Assembly (NCBI RefSeq): GCF_022921075.1
Contig: NZ_CP095050.1
Coordinates: forward strand, 3,286,001 to 3,350,000
DNA: 64,000 nt
Source of the DNA: Hymenobacter sp. 5317J-9
Lineage (GTDB): Bacteria; Bacteroidota; Bacteroidia; Cytophagales; Hymenobacteraceae
Reading direction: 5' to 3'
The notes beneath the pieces were generated by a model. That model was not told the origin of the DNA. It saw only the letters and a list, made by a program, of their open reading frames with translations, and searched no databases. A program made the position numbers and the translations under genes. Positions 51,940 through 60,500 of the stretch are shown here, piece by piece; the first letter of the stretch is position 1; each line of letters opens with the position of its first letter.

Positions 51940-52033
51940 CCTGGACGTTGTCTTAAAAAAACATTAAAAAATGTATTTGAGGCAACTTCCTTCGTATCTC
52001 TGCATCTATGTCCCCGAATACAAGAAGTCAGGC

Positions 52034-53473
52034 CTAGTTTGGTGAGTGAACGACGCCTCCTTCCGGAGCCAGTCCCATGGCCGCCCCCTGCTGCAACAGG
52101 AAGGCCAGGGCTGGCTCCATTTCGTTTTTGATGGTGCCTTCCAGAATGGCTTCCATCACGGCTTCCTTGAGCTCGCCCACCTGCCGCGAGGGTTTCAGCC
52201 CAAAAGTTTGCATGATGATTTCACCGGTGATGACGGGCCGGAAGCTGCGCAGGTGGTCTTTCTCTTCCACCTCTTTCAGCTTCTCCTCCACCTGCGTGAA
52301 ATTGCGCAGGTAGCGCTCCTTCTTCGTGTGGTCTTTGCTGGTGATGTCGGCCCGGCACAGCAGCATCAGCCGGTCAATGTCGTCGCCGGCCTCGAAGAGC
52401 AGGCGGCGGATGGCCGAGTCCGTCACGGTTTCCTTCACCAGGGCAATGGGGCGTAGGTGCAGGCGCACCAGCTTCTGCACCATGCGCATTTCCTCGCCCA
52501 GGGGCAGCTTCAGGTCCGTGAAGATGCCCGGCACCCAGCGCGCGCCTTTGTCCTCGTGCCCGTGGAAGGTCCAGCCCACTTTGGGGAAGTAGCGCTTGGT
52601 GGCGGGCTTGGCGATGTCGTGCAGCACGGCGGCCCAGCGCAGCCACAGGTCGCCGCCGGCGGCAGCCACATTATCCAGCACCTGCAGGGTGTGGTAAAAA
52701 TTGTCTTTGTGAGCGTGGTTGCCCACTTTTTCCACGCCGTGCAGTTGCGCCATCTTCGGGAAGATGAGGTGCAGCAGCCCGGTCTGAAACAGCAGCTTGA
52801 AGCCGTAGCTCGGCGTGGGCGACTCGATAATCTTGTTCAGCTCGACGGTGATGCGCTCCTGCGACACAATCTTTATCCGGTCTTTATTCCGAATAATGGC
52901 GTCGAAGGTATCGGGCTCAATGTCGAAGTTGAGTTGCGAGGCGAAGCGCACGGCGCGCATCATGCGCAGCGGGTCGTCGGAGAAGGTCACGTCGGGCCCC
53001 AGCGGCGTGCGAATGGTCTTGCTGGCCAGGTCTTTCATGCCCTCGTAGCGGTCCACCAGCTCCCCAAAATTCTCGGGGTTCAGGCTCAGGCCGAGGGCAT
53101 TGATGGTGAAGTCGCGGCGGGCCAGGTCTTCTTCCAGCGTGCCGGCTTCCACTTCGGGCTTGCGGCTGTCGGCGCGGTAGCTCTCCTTGCGGGCGCCCAC
53201 AAACTCGATGTCGCCGGCTTCTTTGGTGGGCAGCATGGCCGTGCCGAAGTTCTTGAACACCTGCACCCGGCCGCGGCCTTTCAGCTTATTGCCCACAGCC
53301 TGCGCCAGGGCAATACCGTCGCCCACGGTCACCACGTCGATGTCCTTGCTATCACGCCCCAGCGCCAGGTCCCGCACGTAGCCGCCAATGACGTAGGCGG
53401 GCTGTTTCAACTCGGCGGCGGCTTCGGCGATGGTGCGAAAAATGGGCAGTTCGGGCAGTTGGGGCGTGTTCAT
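52034..53473 (-). CDS. cca: CCA tRNA nucleotidyltransferase with HD domain
   Basis: About 479 residues from ATG 53473 (MNTPQLPELP); an ATG six codons upstream is possible. Nucleotidyltransferase motif GGYVRDLALGRDSKDIDVV with its catalytic aspartates is at about residues 35-55, followed by RRDFTINALGL and the RNA-binding EPDTFDAIIRNKDRIKIVSQERI segment. The second half is an HD-type domain (LRWAAVLHDIAKPATKRY). The enzyme adds or repairs the CCA end of tRNAs. It follows tsaC with 23 bases between them, so they are likely one transcript. Confidence 0.92.
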   Translation of the reverse strand: MNTPQLPELPIFRTIAEAAAELKQPAYVIGGYVRDLALGRDSKDIDVVTVGDGIALAQAVGNKLKGRGRVQVFKNFGTAMLPTKEAGDIEFVGARKESYRADSRKPEVEAGTLEEDLARRDFTINALGLSLNPENFGELVDRYEGMKDLASKTIRTPLGPDVTFSDDPLRMMRAVRFASQLNFDIEPDTFDAIIRNKDRIKIVSQERITVELNKIIESPTPSYGFKLLFQTGLLHLIFPKMAQLHGVEKVGNHAHKDNFYHTLQVLDNVAAAGGDLWLRWAAVLHDIAKPATKRYFPKVGWTFHGHEDKGARWVPGIFTDLKLPLGEEMRMVQKLVRLHLRPIALVKETVTDSAIRRLLFEAGDDIDRLMLLCRADITSKDHTKKERYLRNFTQVEEKLKEVEEKDHLRSFRPVITGEIIMQTFGLKPSRQVGELKEAVMEAILEGTIKNEMEPALAFLLQQGAAMGLAPEGGVVHSPN

Positions 53474-53496
53474 GCCCGCAAAGGTCGGCACGGGTT

Positions 53497-54069
53497 TTAT
53501 TCCCGCACCACTTCCAGCTTGCCACCTTCGCTCAGGCGCACCACTCGCGAAGGCGCGGTGCGGGTGTCGTCGTCCTGCCGCCAGTTCACCACGTGGTCGA
53601 CGCCGCGCACGATGGCCGGGTCCACTTCGGCGTACACGGCGGGCGTGGGCTCGCCGGCTTTGTTGGCCGAAGTCGAAACGAGGCCATGCCCCAACCGACG
53701 CACCACTTTAAAGCAAAACTCATCCTTCACCACGCGCAGGCCCACCGTGCCATCGGGGGCCACCAACTCGGGCGCCACGGCGCGGCCGGCGGGCAAGATG
53801 TAGGTGGTGGGACGGGTATCCGTCGCCAGCGTGGCTTCCAGCTCGGCCGGCACGTCGGGGGCGTAGCGCTTCATCATGGCAAAGTCGGCAACCAGCACGA
53901 TGCTGGGCTTGCCGGCCTCGCGGCCCTTGAGCTTGTAGAGCTGCTTCACGGCCGGGGGCGCCTCGGCGTCGCAGCCCAGGCCCCACACGGTATCGGTGGG
54001 GTACAAAATGACTTGCTGCAGCAGCAGGGCATCGACGGCAGCTTCTACTTCTTGCTGGAAACGGTTCAT
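53497..54069 (-). CDS. tsaC: L-threonylcarbamoyladenylate synthase (Sua5/YrdC/TsaC)
   Basis: About 190 residues from ATG 54069 (MNRFQQEVEAAVDALLL). It makes threonylcarbamoyl-AMP from threonine, bicarbonate and ATP for tRNA t6A formation. Family marks: VILYPTDTVWGLGCDA, KLKGREAGKPSIVL, and GLVSTSANKAGEPTP near the C-terminus. It lacks the extra Sua5 C-terminal domain, so it is the short YrdC form. Its 5' end is next to family B palindrome copy 2, which separates it from the epimerase gene; cca follows immediately. Confidence 0.92.
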   Translation of the reverse strand: MNRFQQEVEAAVDALLLQQVILYPTDTVWGLGCDAEAPPAVKQLYKLKGREAGKPSIVLVADFAMMKRYAPDVPAELEATLATDTRPTTYILPAGRAVAPELVAPDGTVGLRVVKDEFCFKVVRRLGHGLVSTSANKAGEPTPAVYAEVDPAIVRGVDHVVNWRQDDDTRTAPSRVVRLSEGGKLEVVRE

Positions 54070-54083
54070 GCGACGGTAAGCTT

Positions 54084-54163
54084 GTAGCGCGGACTCTGCG
54101 AGTCCGCGCATGGCGGGAATTGTTGACGTTCTTTCAGGCACGGACTCGCAGAGCCCGCGCTAC
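54084..54163. repeat. REPIN-like palindrome, family B, copy 2
   Basis: Arms GTAGCGCGGACTCTGCG... and ...GCAGAGCCCGCGCTAC, inverted around about 32 bases. The stop codon of the epimerase gene (54160-54162) lies within it. It separates the epimerase gene from tsaC. Confidence 0.85.
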
Positions 54164-54564
54164 TTGATGCTCTGGCACAGCTCTACCAATACGCCAGCCG
54201 CACTCTTGGGGTGCACAAAACAGACGAGTTTATTATCGGCGCCGCGCTTGGGTTCCTCGTTCAGCAGCACAAAACCCTCCCCTTGCAGCCGCGCCATTTC
54301 GGCGTGAATGTCGTCTACTTCAAACGCGACGTGGTGAATGCCCTCGGGCTTTTTAGCTAAAAACTTCGTGATGGCGCTATCGGGCGAGGTGCCGGCCAGC
54401 AGCTCAATCTTGGAGCCGCCCACTTGGAAGAAAACGGTATCGACGGCCTCGCTGGCCACGTGCTCCTGCTTATAGGGCGCCACGCCCAGCAGCGTGGTGT
54501 AGAGGGCCGTTGCGGCTTCGAGGTCGTGCACGGCCAGGCCGAGGTGTTCGAGGTTGGTGAGCAT
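54160..54564 (-). CDS. mce: Methylmalonyl-CoA epimerase
   Basis: 134 residues from ATG 54564 (MLTNLEHLGLAVHD). A two-module vicinal oxygen chelate (glyoxalase) fold: HLGLAVHDLEAATALYTTLLG with the first metal-binding His, EGIHHVAFEVDDIHAEMARL with the second, and VLVELCQ with a Glu. It interconverts the 2R and 2S forms of methylmalonyl-CoA in propionate metabolism. The mutase is not in this window. The stop codon is in family B palindrome copy 2. It reads away from iscS. Confidence 0.9.
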   Translation of the reverse strand: MLTNLEHLGLAVHDLEAATALYTTLLGVAPYKQEHVASEAVDTVFFQVGGSKIELLAGTSPDSAITKFLAKKPEGIHHVAFEVDDIHAEMARLQGEGFVLLNEEPKRGADNKLVCFVHPKSAAGVLVELCQSIK

Positions 54565-54675
54565 GGGCAAATGAAAAAGGCTGCGCAGGGACCGTTGGGG
54601 CAGAAAAGGCCCGACTTCGCCGGGCATTTCTTGCCAATGCCGGAAGCCGGCGCATTTCCTTATTTAGATTGTATC

Positions 54676-54683
54676 TACTTTTG
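54676..54683 (+). promoter_or_regulatory. -7 promoter element of iscS
   Basis: TACTTTTG, a perfect TAnnTTTG match about 91 bases before the iscS start codon. No clear -33 element. Confidence 0.55.
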
Positions 54684-54774
54684 TGAGACCAAAGAAAACT
54701 GATTGGCCGGCAACCGTGTTCTACGAGCAGCCAACTCTTCGCTGGTTTCCCATTTGTCACTACTGCTGCGCGCA

Positions 54775-55989
54775 ATGCTTAAGCTCCCTATTTACCTCGA
54801 CAACAACGCCACCACGCCCCTCGACCCGCGGGTACTGGAGGCCATGATGCCTTACCTGACCGAAGTATTCGGCAACGCCGCTTCGCGCAACCACCCCTTT
54901 GGCTGGGCGGCCGAAGAAGCCGTGGACTACTCCCGCGAGCAGATTGCCAAGCTCATCAACTGCGACCCCAAGGAAATCATCTTCACCTCGGGCGCTACCG
55001 AGTCCGATAACCTCGGCATCAAGGGCGTGTTTGAGATGTACAGCCAGAAGGGCAACCACGTCATCACCGCCACCACCGAGCACAAAGCCGTACTCGATAC
55101 CTGCAAGCATATCGAGAAGCTGGGCGGCAAGGTGACCTACCTGCCCGTGAACGAGCAGGGCCTCATCAGCCTCGAAGAGCTCGAAGCCGCCATGACGCCC
55201 CAGACCATTCTGGTCACCATCATGTACGGCAACAACGAGACGGGCACCATCCAGCCCATCCGCGAAATCGCCAAAATTGCCCACAGCCACGGCGCCCTGT
55301 TCATGACGGACGGCACCCAGGCCGTTGGCAAAGTTCCGGTTGACGTCATCGCCGATGGCATCGACATCATGGCCTTCACGGCCCACAAAATGTACGGCCC
55401 CAAAGGCGTGGGCGCCCTCTACGTGCGTCGCAAGAACCCCCGGGTGAAGGTGACCGCTCAGATGGATGGCGGCGGCCACGAGCGCGGCATGCGCTCCGGC
55501 ACCCTCAACGTGCCCGGCATCGTGGGCCTGGGCAAGGCCTGCGAACTGGCTATGCAGGAAATGGCCGCCGACACGGCCCGCCTGAGTGCCATGCGCGACC
55601 GCCTCGAGCGCGAGCTGCTGACCCTGGAAGAAAGCTATGTGAACGGCTCGCGCGAACACCGCCTGCCCCACGTCACGAACATCAGCTTCAAGTACGTGGA
55701 AGGCGAAGGCCTGATGATGGGCGTGAAGGACCTGGCCGTTTCCTCCGGCTCGGCCTGCACCTCGGCCTCTTTGGAGCCCAGCTACGTGCTGAAGGCCCTG
55801 GGCCTGAGCGACGACCTGGCGCACTCCTCGCTGCGCTTCGGCCTGAGCCGCTTCACCACCGACGAGCAAATCGATTACGCCATCAACCACGTAAAAGAAG
55901 CCGTGACCAAGCTCCGCGAAATGTCGCCCCTGTGGGAGATGTTCAAGGAGGGCGTCGACCTCAGCAAAATTGAGTGGGCAGAGCACTAG
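54775..55989 (+). CDS. iscS: Cysteine desulfurase IscS
   Basis: 404 residues from ATG 54775 ([18 protein letters not shown]); 24 open codons upstream are not family-like. PLP enzyme that removes sulfur from cysteine for Fe-S clusters and tRNA thiolation. The PLP lysine is in [17 protein letters not shown] (about residue 205), and the sulfur-carrying Cys in [21 protein letters not shown] (about residue 328). The loop length and motif are IscS-like rather than SufS-like. It starts the isc group; iscU follows after 109 bases with an AT-rich repeat between them. No iscR, hscBA or fdx is present here. Confidence 0.95.
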   Translation: MLKLPIYLDNNATTPLDPRVLEAMMPYLTEVFGNAASRNHPFGWAAEEAVDYSREQIAKLINCDPKEIIFTSGATESDNLGIKGVFEMYSQKGNHVITATTEHKAVLDTCKHIEKLGGKVTYLPVNEQGLISLEELEAAMTPQTILVTIMYGNNETGTIQPIREIAKIAHSHGALFMTDGTQAVGKVPVDVIADGIDIMAFTAHKMYGPKGVGALYVRRKNPRVKVTAQMDGGGHERGMRSGTLNVPGIVGLGKACELAMQEMAADTARLSAMRDRLERELLTLEESYVNGSREHRLPHVTNISFKYVEGEGLMMGVKDLAVSSGSACTSASLEPSYVLKALGLSDDLAHSSLRFGLSRFTTDEQIDYAINHVKEAVTKLREMSPLWEMFKEGVDLSKIEWAEH

Positions 55990-55998
55990 GCTTCACCT

Positions 55999-56089
55999 TA
56001 ATTAAAAATTGAGAATTAATAACTAAAAATGGCTTGACCCATTTGCGTTAGAACTCAATTTTTAATTCCTAATTTTTAATTCTTAATTC
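55999..56089. repeat. AT-rich inverted repeat between iscS and iscU
   Basis: Related AT-rich arms (AATTAAAAATTGAGAATTAA and CTCAATTTTTAATTCC) face each other around a short GC-containing centre. The low GC contrasts with the surrounding genes. Similar repeats occur widely in bacterial genomes. Confidence 0.7.
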
Positions 56090-56098
56090 AAAAAAGCA

Positions 56099-56509
56099 AT
56101 GGCTTACTCCGATAAGGTAATTGACCACTACAGCAACCCCCGCAACGTGGGCACGCTGGACAAAAGCAAAAAGAACGTAGGCACGGGCCTCGTGGGCGCA
56201 CCTGAGTGCGGCGACGTAATGCGCCTGCAAATCGAGGTAGACGAAGCCACCAACACCATCACCGACGCCAAATTCAAAACCTTTGGCTGTGGCTCGGCCA
56301 TTGCGTCATCGTCGCTGGCCACGGAGTGGCTGAAAGGCAAAACCGTGGACGAGGCCCTGGCCATCGACAACATGGAGATTGTGGAAGAGCTGGCCCTGCC
56401 GCCCGTGAAAATCCACTGCTCGGTGCTGGCTGAAGACGCCATCAAGTCGGCCATTTCGGACTACCGCGTGAAAAACGGCCTGCCCGCTCTGGAGCTGTCG
56501 CACCACTAA
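56099..56509 (+). CDS. iscU: Fe-S scaffold protein IscU
   Basis: 136 residues. It holds nascent [2Fe-2S] clusters delivered by IscS. The three conserved cysteines are Cys37 (APECGDV), Cys64 (FGCGSAIASS) and Cys107 (KIHCSVLAEDAI), with the Asp of CGD at 39. The chaperone-recognition motif LPPVK is present just before Cys107. It is second in the isc group. A family A-related palindrome with a T-run follows the stop codon and may end or weaken transcription. Confidence 0.95.
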   Translation: MAYSDKVIDHYSNPRNVGTLDKSKKNVGTGLVGAPECGDVMRLQIEVDEATNTITDAKFKTFGCGSAIASSSLATEWLKGKTVDEALAIDNMEIVEELALPPVKIHCSVLAEDAIKSAISDYRVKNGLPALELSHH

Positions 56510-56524
56510 TCCCTGCGAACTATT

Positions 56525-56617
56525 ACTGTCATCCTGAGCGAAGCGAAGGACCTTATCGCGCCAGAACTTCAATCGTTCGACGGTGATAAGGTCCTTCGCT
56601 TCGCTCAGGATGACAGT
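56525..56617. repeat. REPIN-like palindrome, diverged family A, terminator-like
   Basis: Perfect 33-bp inverted arms (56525-56557 and 56585-56617) starting ACTGTCATCCTGAGCGAAGC and separated by 27 bases. The core differs from family A (CATCCTGAGCG instead of CATGCTGAGCG; AAGGACCTTATC instead of AAGCATCTCTACC). A run of eight T follows, so it can also act as a terminator on the + strand. Confidence 0.85.
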
Positions 56618-56647
56618 TTTTTTTATCCTATTACCCCCCGGCATTAC

Positions 56648-57043
56648 ATGACCGACGAATTTGAAGCAGCGCGCTTGCAGCGCGAGATTCAGCAGTACCT
56701 GGGACTCACGCCCGAGCAGCTGCGGTTCGATTTCCGGGAAGTGGAAGGCCAGACACGCCTCGACCTCGTGACGGTGAACCCGCGACACCAGCAGAGCTTC
56801 CTGTTTCGCTACGAAACCGGCCGCGACGAAACCGAAACCTTGGAAAAGATGCTGGACTACGTGAAGCGCTACCGCGACACTGAAAGCTCCTACACGCTGC
56901 AATGGCGCACCCGCGGCGACCGGGAGCTGCAAACGTCCTACTTCCGCGCCCATAATGTTTATGAGGCCCTGGACAAGCTCTATTTCGGCCGCGACCTGAA
57001 CGCCATTACCGTGTTCAGCGTGGTGCTAAACCCCAGTTCGTAA
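56648..57043 (+). CDS. Conserved hypothetical protein within the isc group
   Basis: 131 residues, soluble and charged, with no signal peptide and no cysteine. Beta-helix pattern: EFEAARLQREIQQYLGLTPE, FDFREVEGQTRLDLVTVNP, then YTLQWRTRGDRELQTSYFRA and ALDKLYFGRDLNAITVFSVVL. I do not recognise a family. It sits between iscU and iscA, so a link to Fe-S assembly is possible by position only, and the palindrome before it may make it independently expressed. Confidence 0.7.
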   Translation: MTDEFEAARLQREIQQYLGLTPEQLRFDFREVEGQTRLDLVTVNPRHQQSFLFRYETGRDETETLEKMLDYVKRYRDTESSYTLQWRTRGDRELQTSYFRAHNVYEALDKLYFGRDLNAITVFSVVLNPSS

Positions 57044-57163
57044 ACCGAATACCGCATTGGCGCGACGCGAGTGAACAAAGGATTTACATTCCTTGTTTAT
57101 AATTTGTCTAAATTGCGCTTCCATTCCCGTTAGCTAAGCGAGGCCCTGCCCTCTCCTCTTGCC

Positions 57164-57490
57164 ATGATTACCGTTTCTGATAAAGCCAAAGAGAAAGTGA
57201 CGCGCCTGATGCACGACGCGCACCTCGACGATACCTACCGCCTGCGCGCTTCGGTGGCCGGTGGCGGCTGCTCGGGCCTGAGCTACAAGCTGGACTTTGA
57301 TAACGAAGTGCGCCCCATGGACCAGGAGTTTGAGGACAAGGGCGTGCGCGTGGTGGTCGACATGAAGAGCTTCCTCTACCTGGCCGGCACCGAGCTCGAC
57401 TTCTCGGACGGCCTCAACGGCAAAGGCTTCCAGTTCAACAACCCCAACGCCTCGCGTGAGTGCGGCTGCGGCGAAAGCTTCTCGGTGTAA
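57164..57490 (+). CDS. iscA: A-type Fe-S carrier IscA (HesB family)
   Basis: 108 residues. It accepts clusters from the scaffold and passes them to target enzymes. The three cluster cysteines are present: Cys36 in AGGGCSGLSYKL, and Cys100 and Cys102 in SRECGCGESFSV. Length and motif fit IscA/ErpA/SufA, which cannot be told apart with certainty; position in the isc group favours IscA. The gap before it (120 bases) is AT-rich and may hold a promoter. A strong terminator follows. Confidence 0.92.
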   Translation: MITVSDKAKEKVTRLMHDAHLDDTYRLRASVAGGGCSGLSYKLDFDNEVRPMDQEFEDKGVRVVVDMKSFLYLAGTELDFSDGLNGKGFQFNNPNASRECGCGESFSV

Positions 57491-57525
57491 CATTCTGCGA
57501 GTAGCTTGCTGCTGCATACAGTAAC

Positions 57526-57566
57526 AACAAAAAAGCCCCGTGCAGACTGCACGGGGCTTTTTTGTT
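57526..57566. terminator. Bidirectional terminator after iscA
   Basis: AACAAAAAAGCCCCGTGCA / TGCACGGGGCTTTTTTGTT, a perfect 19-bp inverted repeat with loop GAC, between convergent iscA (+) and the large T9SS cargo (-). Confidence 0.93.
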
Positions 57567-57581
57567 GACCTGTTTCGATTA

Positions 57582-60500
57582 CTATTGCTTCTCGAATTTC
57601 TGGACGCTGCGGCCGGCCGGGGTTTGCAGTTCCAGCAGGTACAGGCCGCTGGGCAGCTTGTCGACGGCCACTTTGGCCGTGCCGGCTTCGGTGGTGCCTT
57701 GCAGCAGCACCTGGCCCAGCTGGTTGAGCACGCGGTAGGGCGTGGCGGCCTCGGCAAGGAAGCTAATGGCGGTGCTGGCGGGGTTGGGGTAGAGCAGCAG
57801 CTTGGTAGTTTCGCCGCTGCCGGCCACGGTTACCACCGGCGAGAAGGCTGCGGTGCCGTCGTTGTCGACCTGTCGCAGGCGGTAGTAGAGGAGGCCGGCC
57901 GGGGCCGACTTGTCGAGCAGGGCGTAGGCCGTGGCTTTGCTGCTGGTGCCCTGGGCCTTGGCAGTGGCCACGGTCTCGAAATCGCGGGCATTGCGGCTGC
58001 GCTGCACCTCAAACCGCTCGGCGTTTTTCTCGGTGGCGGTGGTCCAGGTCACGGCCACGGCGTTGTCGGCTTGGCGCTGGGCACCGAAGCGACTGAGTTC
58101 TACAGGGAGCGGGTTGATGCTTTGGAAGAAGTTGACTTGCGAGTTATCGTCGGTGGCACCAAAGGTGAAATCGGAGAAGCCGCTGAACTCGCCCGAGGTG
58201 AGCGTGCCCGCTGACGGCGCGCCGCCGGGCCCATTGTCGGGGCCGGTGCTGGCGTTGGTAGCGGCGCGGCCAATATTGGTCCAGGCGCCGGAGGTACCGC
58301 CATCGCGCTTGGCAATGACCAGGGCGGCATTGCCCGGGTTGTTCACGTAGTCGTCGCTGCCAAACGTGAGGGTAATGTTGCCGGTGAAGCCCGACCCGGG
58401 GTTAGAGGTGGTGACGGTGTAAAAGCGCTTGGTGGAAACGCGCGTGAGGTCGGGCAGCGCTCCGCCGGTGGCGAGCACCCGGCCGGTGTTGAGTTCGGTT
58501 TGAGACGCGGTATAAGTGGCAATGCCGGTCTGGGTGCTGGCCGTGAGCGTAAGCGGCCGGTAGATGGTGCCGCTGCCGATGGGGAAGAGCGTGGCGCGGG
58601 CACCGGCAGCCGTGGCGCGGGCCATCGGCCCGTTTACGAAGCTGCTGGCGCTGCCGCCGCTCAGGGAGGCGGCGCTGCCCAGCGACAGCAGGTTGGTAGC
58701 GGTGGTGGTAATGATGCCGTTAGTTAGCGCGAATGCACCGTTGACGGTCAGCGGTGAGCCCAACACTGCCGAGCCGTTGGTGGTACGGTTCAAGGTCAGG
58801 TTGTTCAGAGTTTGCGCGCCCGGTGCGAAGCTGAGCGTGCCCAGGGCGCCGGTGCCCAGCACCGTGAGGCGGCTGGTAGCCGAGCCCGCCAGGAAGCCAT
58901 TGCCCGACACGGAGCCGGCCAGCGTGAGCAACTGGCCGTTCAGGTCCAGTTTGCCATCGGTCAATGCCAACTGGTTTTCAACCGTAACGGCTCCCGACTG
59001 CGTGGCTTGGCTGCCGCTGTTCACGGTAACGTTGTAGTAGCTACCGGCATTGACGGTGGCAGCGGCGGCCGCATACGCCGGATTTCCGACCACTACCCCC
59101 CAGCCCGTACCCATGCGGAAATTATCCAGCGTAAAGTTGGGGTTGTTGGTATCGCTCTGGCGGATGCTGAAGCTATTGATGACGCTAAAGGTATTGCCCA
59201 AAGTCACCGTTATCATTGGCGTGCCTGGTTCCTGGCTCAGGTTGCTTCCTGCGGGCAGCACGTATAGGCTGAACTTATCCGCGTTGCCGGTAGCGGCGCT
59301 GTTTTCCACCTTCAGCACCATCAGTTGGTCGGTGTTGAGGCTGAATTCGGTGGGGGTGGTTTCTGAAATGGGGGTTTCGTTGCCTGCCGCCAGCTTGTAG
59401 GTATACCGCGCCGGCGTAGAGCTGGGCACCCGCGCAATAACGACGTGGCCACGGAAGCTCGTTGTGCCGCTGGTCCGGAACGAGAAAATGTAGTCGCTGC
59501 CGGTAATGTTCTGCACGGAGCTCACGTTTATCAGGGCAGCGGCGTAGAGGGCCGTGGCACCGATTGGCACCGTAACGGCCCGGTAAATGGCGTTGCCGCT
59601 GCTTCCAAGCACCTGCGCTTTGTACGACGTGCCGCCCAGCGCGAGAATGCCTTTCGGGTACATTGCATCCGTAATGTTGCCGGTTATGGTCGCACTGGTG
59701 GCTGTACCGGTCCAGCCGTTGGCATTCAGGTTGCCGGTGTAGTCAAAATCGTCTTCGGCCAGTAGCAGGCCGGGGGCCACAAGCACACTGCCGCTCACGG
59801 CAACGCTCGCGCTGGTGCTACCCACTACGTTGGTCACGTTGCCGCTCACAGTACCTTGGCTGGTACCCGTGAGGCGGACGTAGACAGTTTGGCCGGCACC
59901 GCCCGATACAGCGGCGGCAGTTGCCACCACCGAAGCGCTGTAAGTAAGGCCGTCGAGCGAAACTTCGTAGCCGGCGGGGGCCGTCACGGTGGTGGGCGAG
60001 ACCAAGCCCGTACCGGTTAGGGCATACGTCTGCGCCAGGGAGGCGCTGCCGAGGGTGGTGGAGAAACCAGCCAGCGAAGTGGGCGTGGCCGTTAGCGTGG
60101 GGGTTGTCACGTCAATCTGCACCTCGTTGCTGGTGAGCGTACCGCAGGAGCTATACACCGATTGTACGACTACATAATACGTGTTCGGCGTCGTGAAATT
60201 GGGCACGTAGGTGAGGCCGGTAGCCCCGGCAATGGCCGTGTAGCCACTGCCCGACGTGGTGCTCACGAACCACTGGCGCGAGAGAGCCGCGGGCGTTTCG
60301 GTGGCCGTCAGGGTGGCCCCGTTCACACCAGTGTTCAGGTTTTGCGTGGCGATGGGGGCAATGCTTACGCTGGCATTCTGTACGGCAAAGGCCGACGAAA
60401 CCGTCCCGATGCTGCCATCGGAATTAACCACCCGCACCCGGTAGCCCGTGCCGCTGGCCGTGGCACCGGCAATGGTGGCCGTGATGGAAGTAGCCGTGCT

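Noticed and set aside
51976..52036. Promoter-like TTTG...TATCTCTG followed by a 9-codon frame
   Set aside because: Spacer too short (15 bases), -7 has a mismatch, and the peptide is tiny without support.
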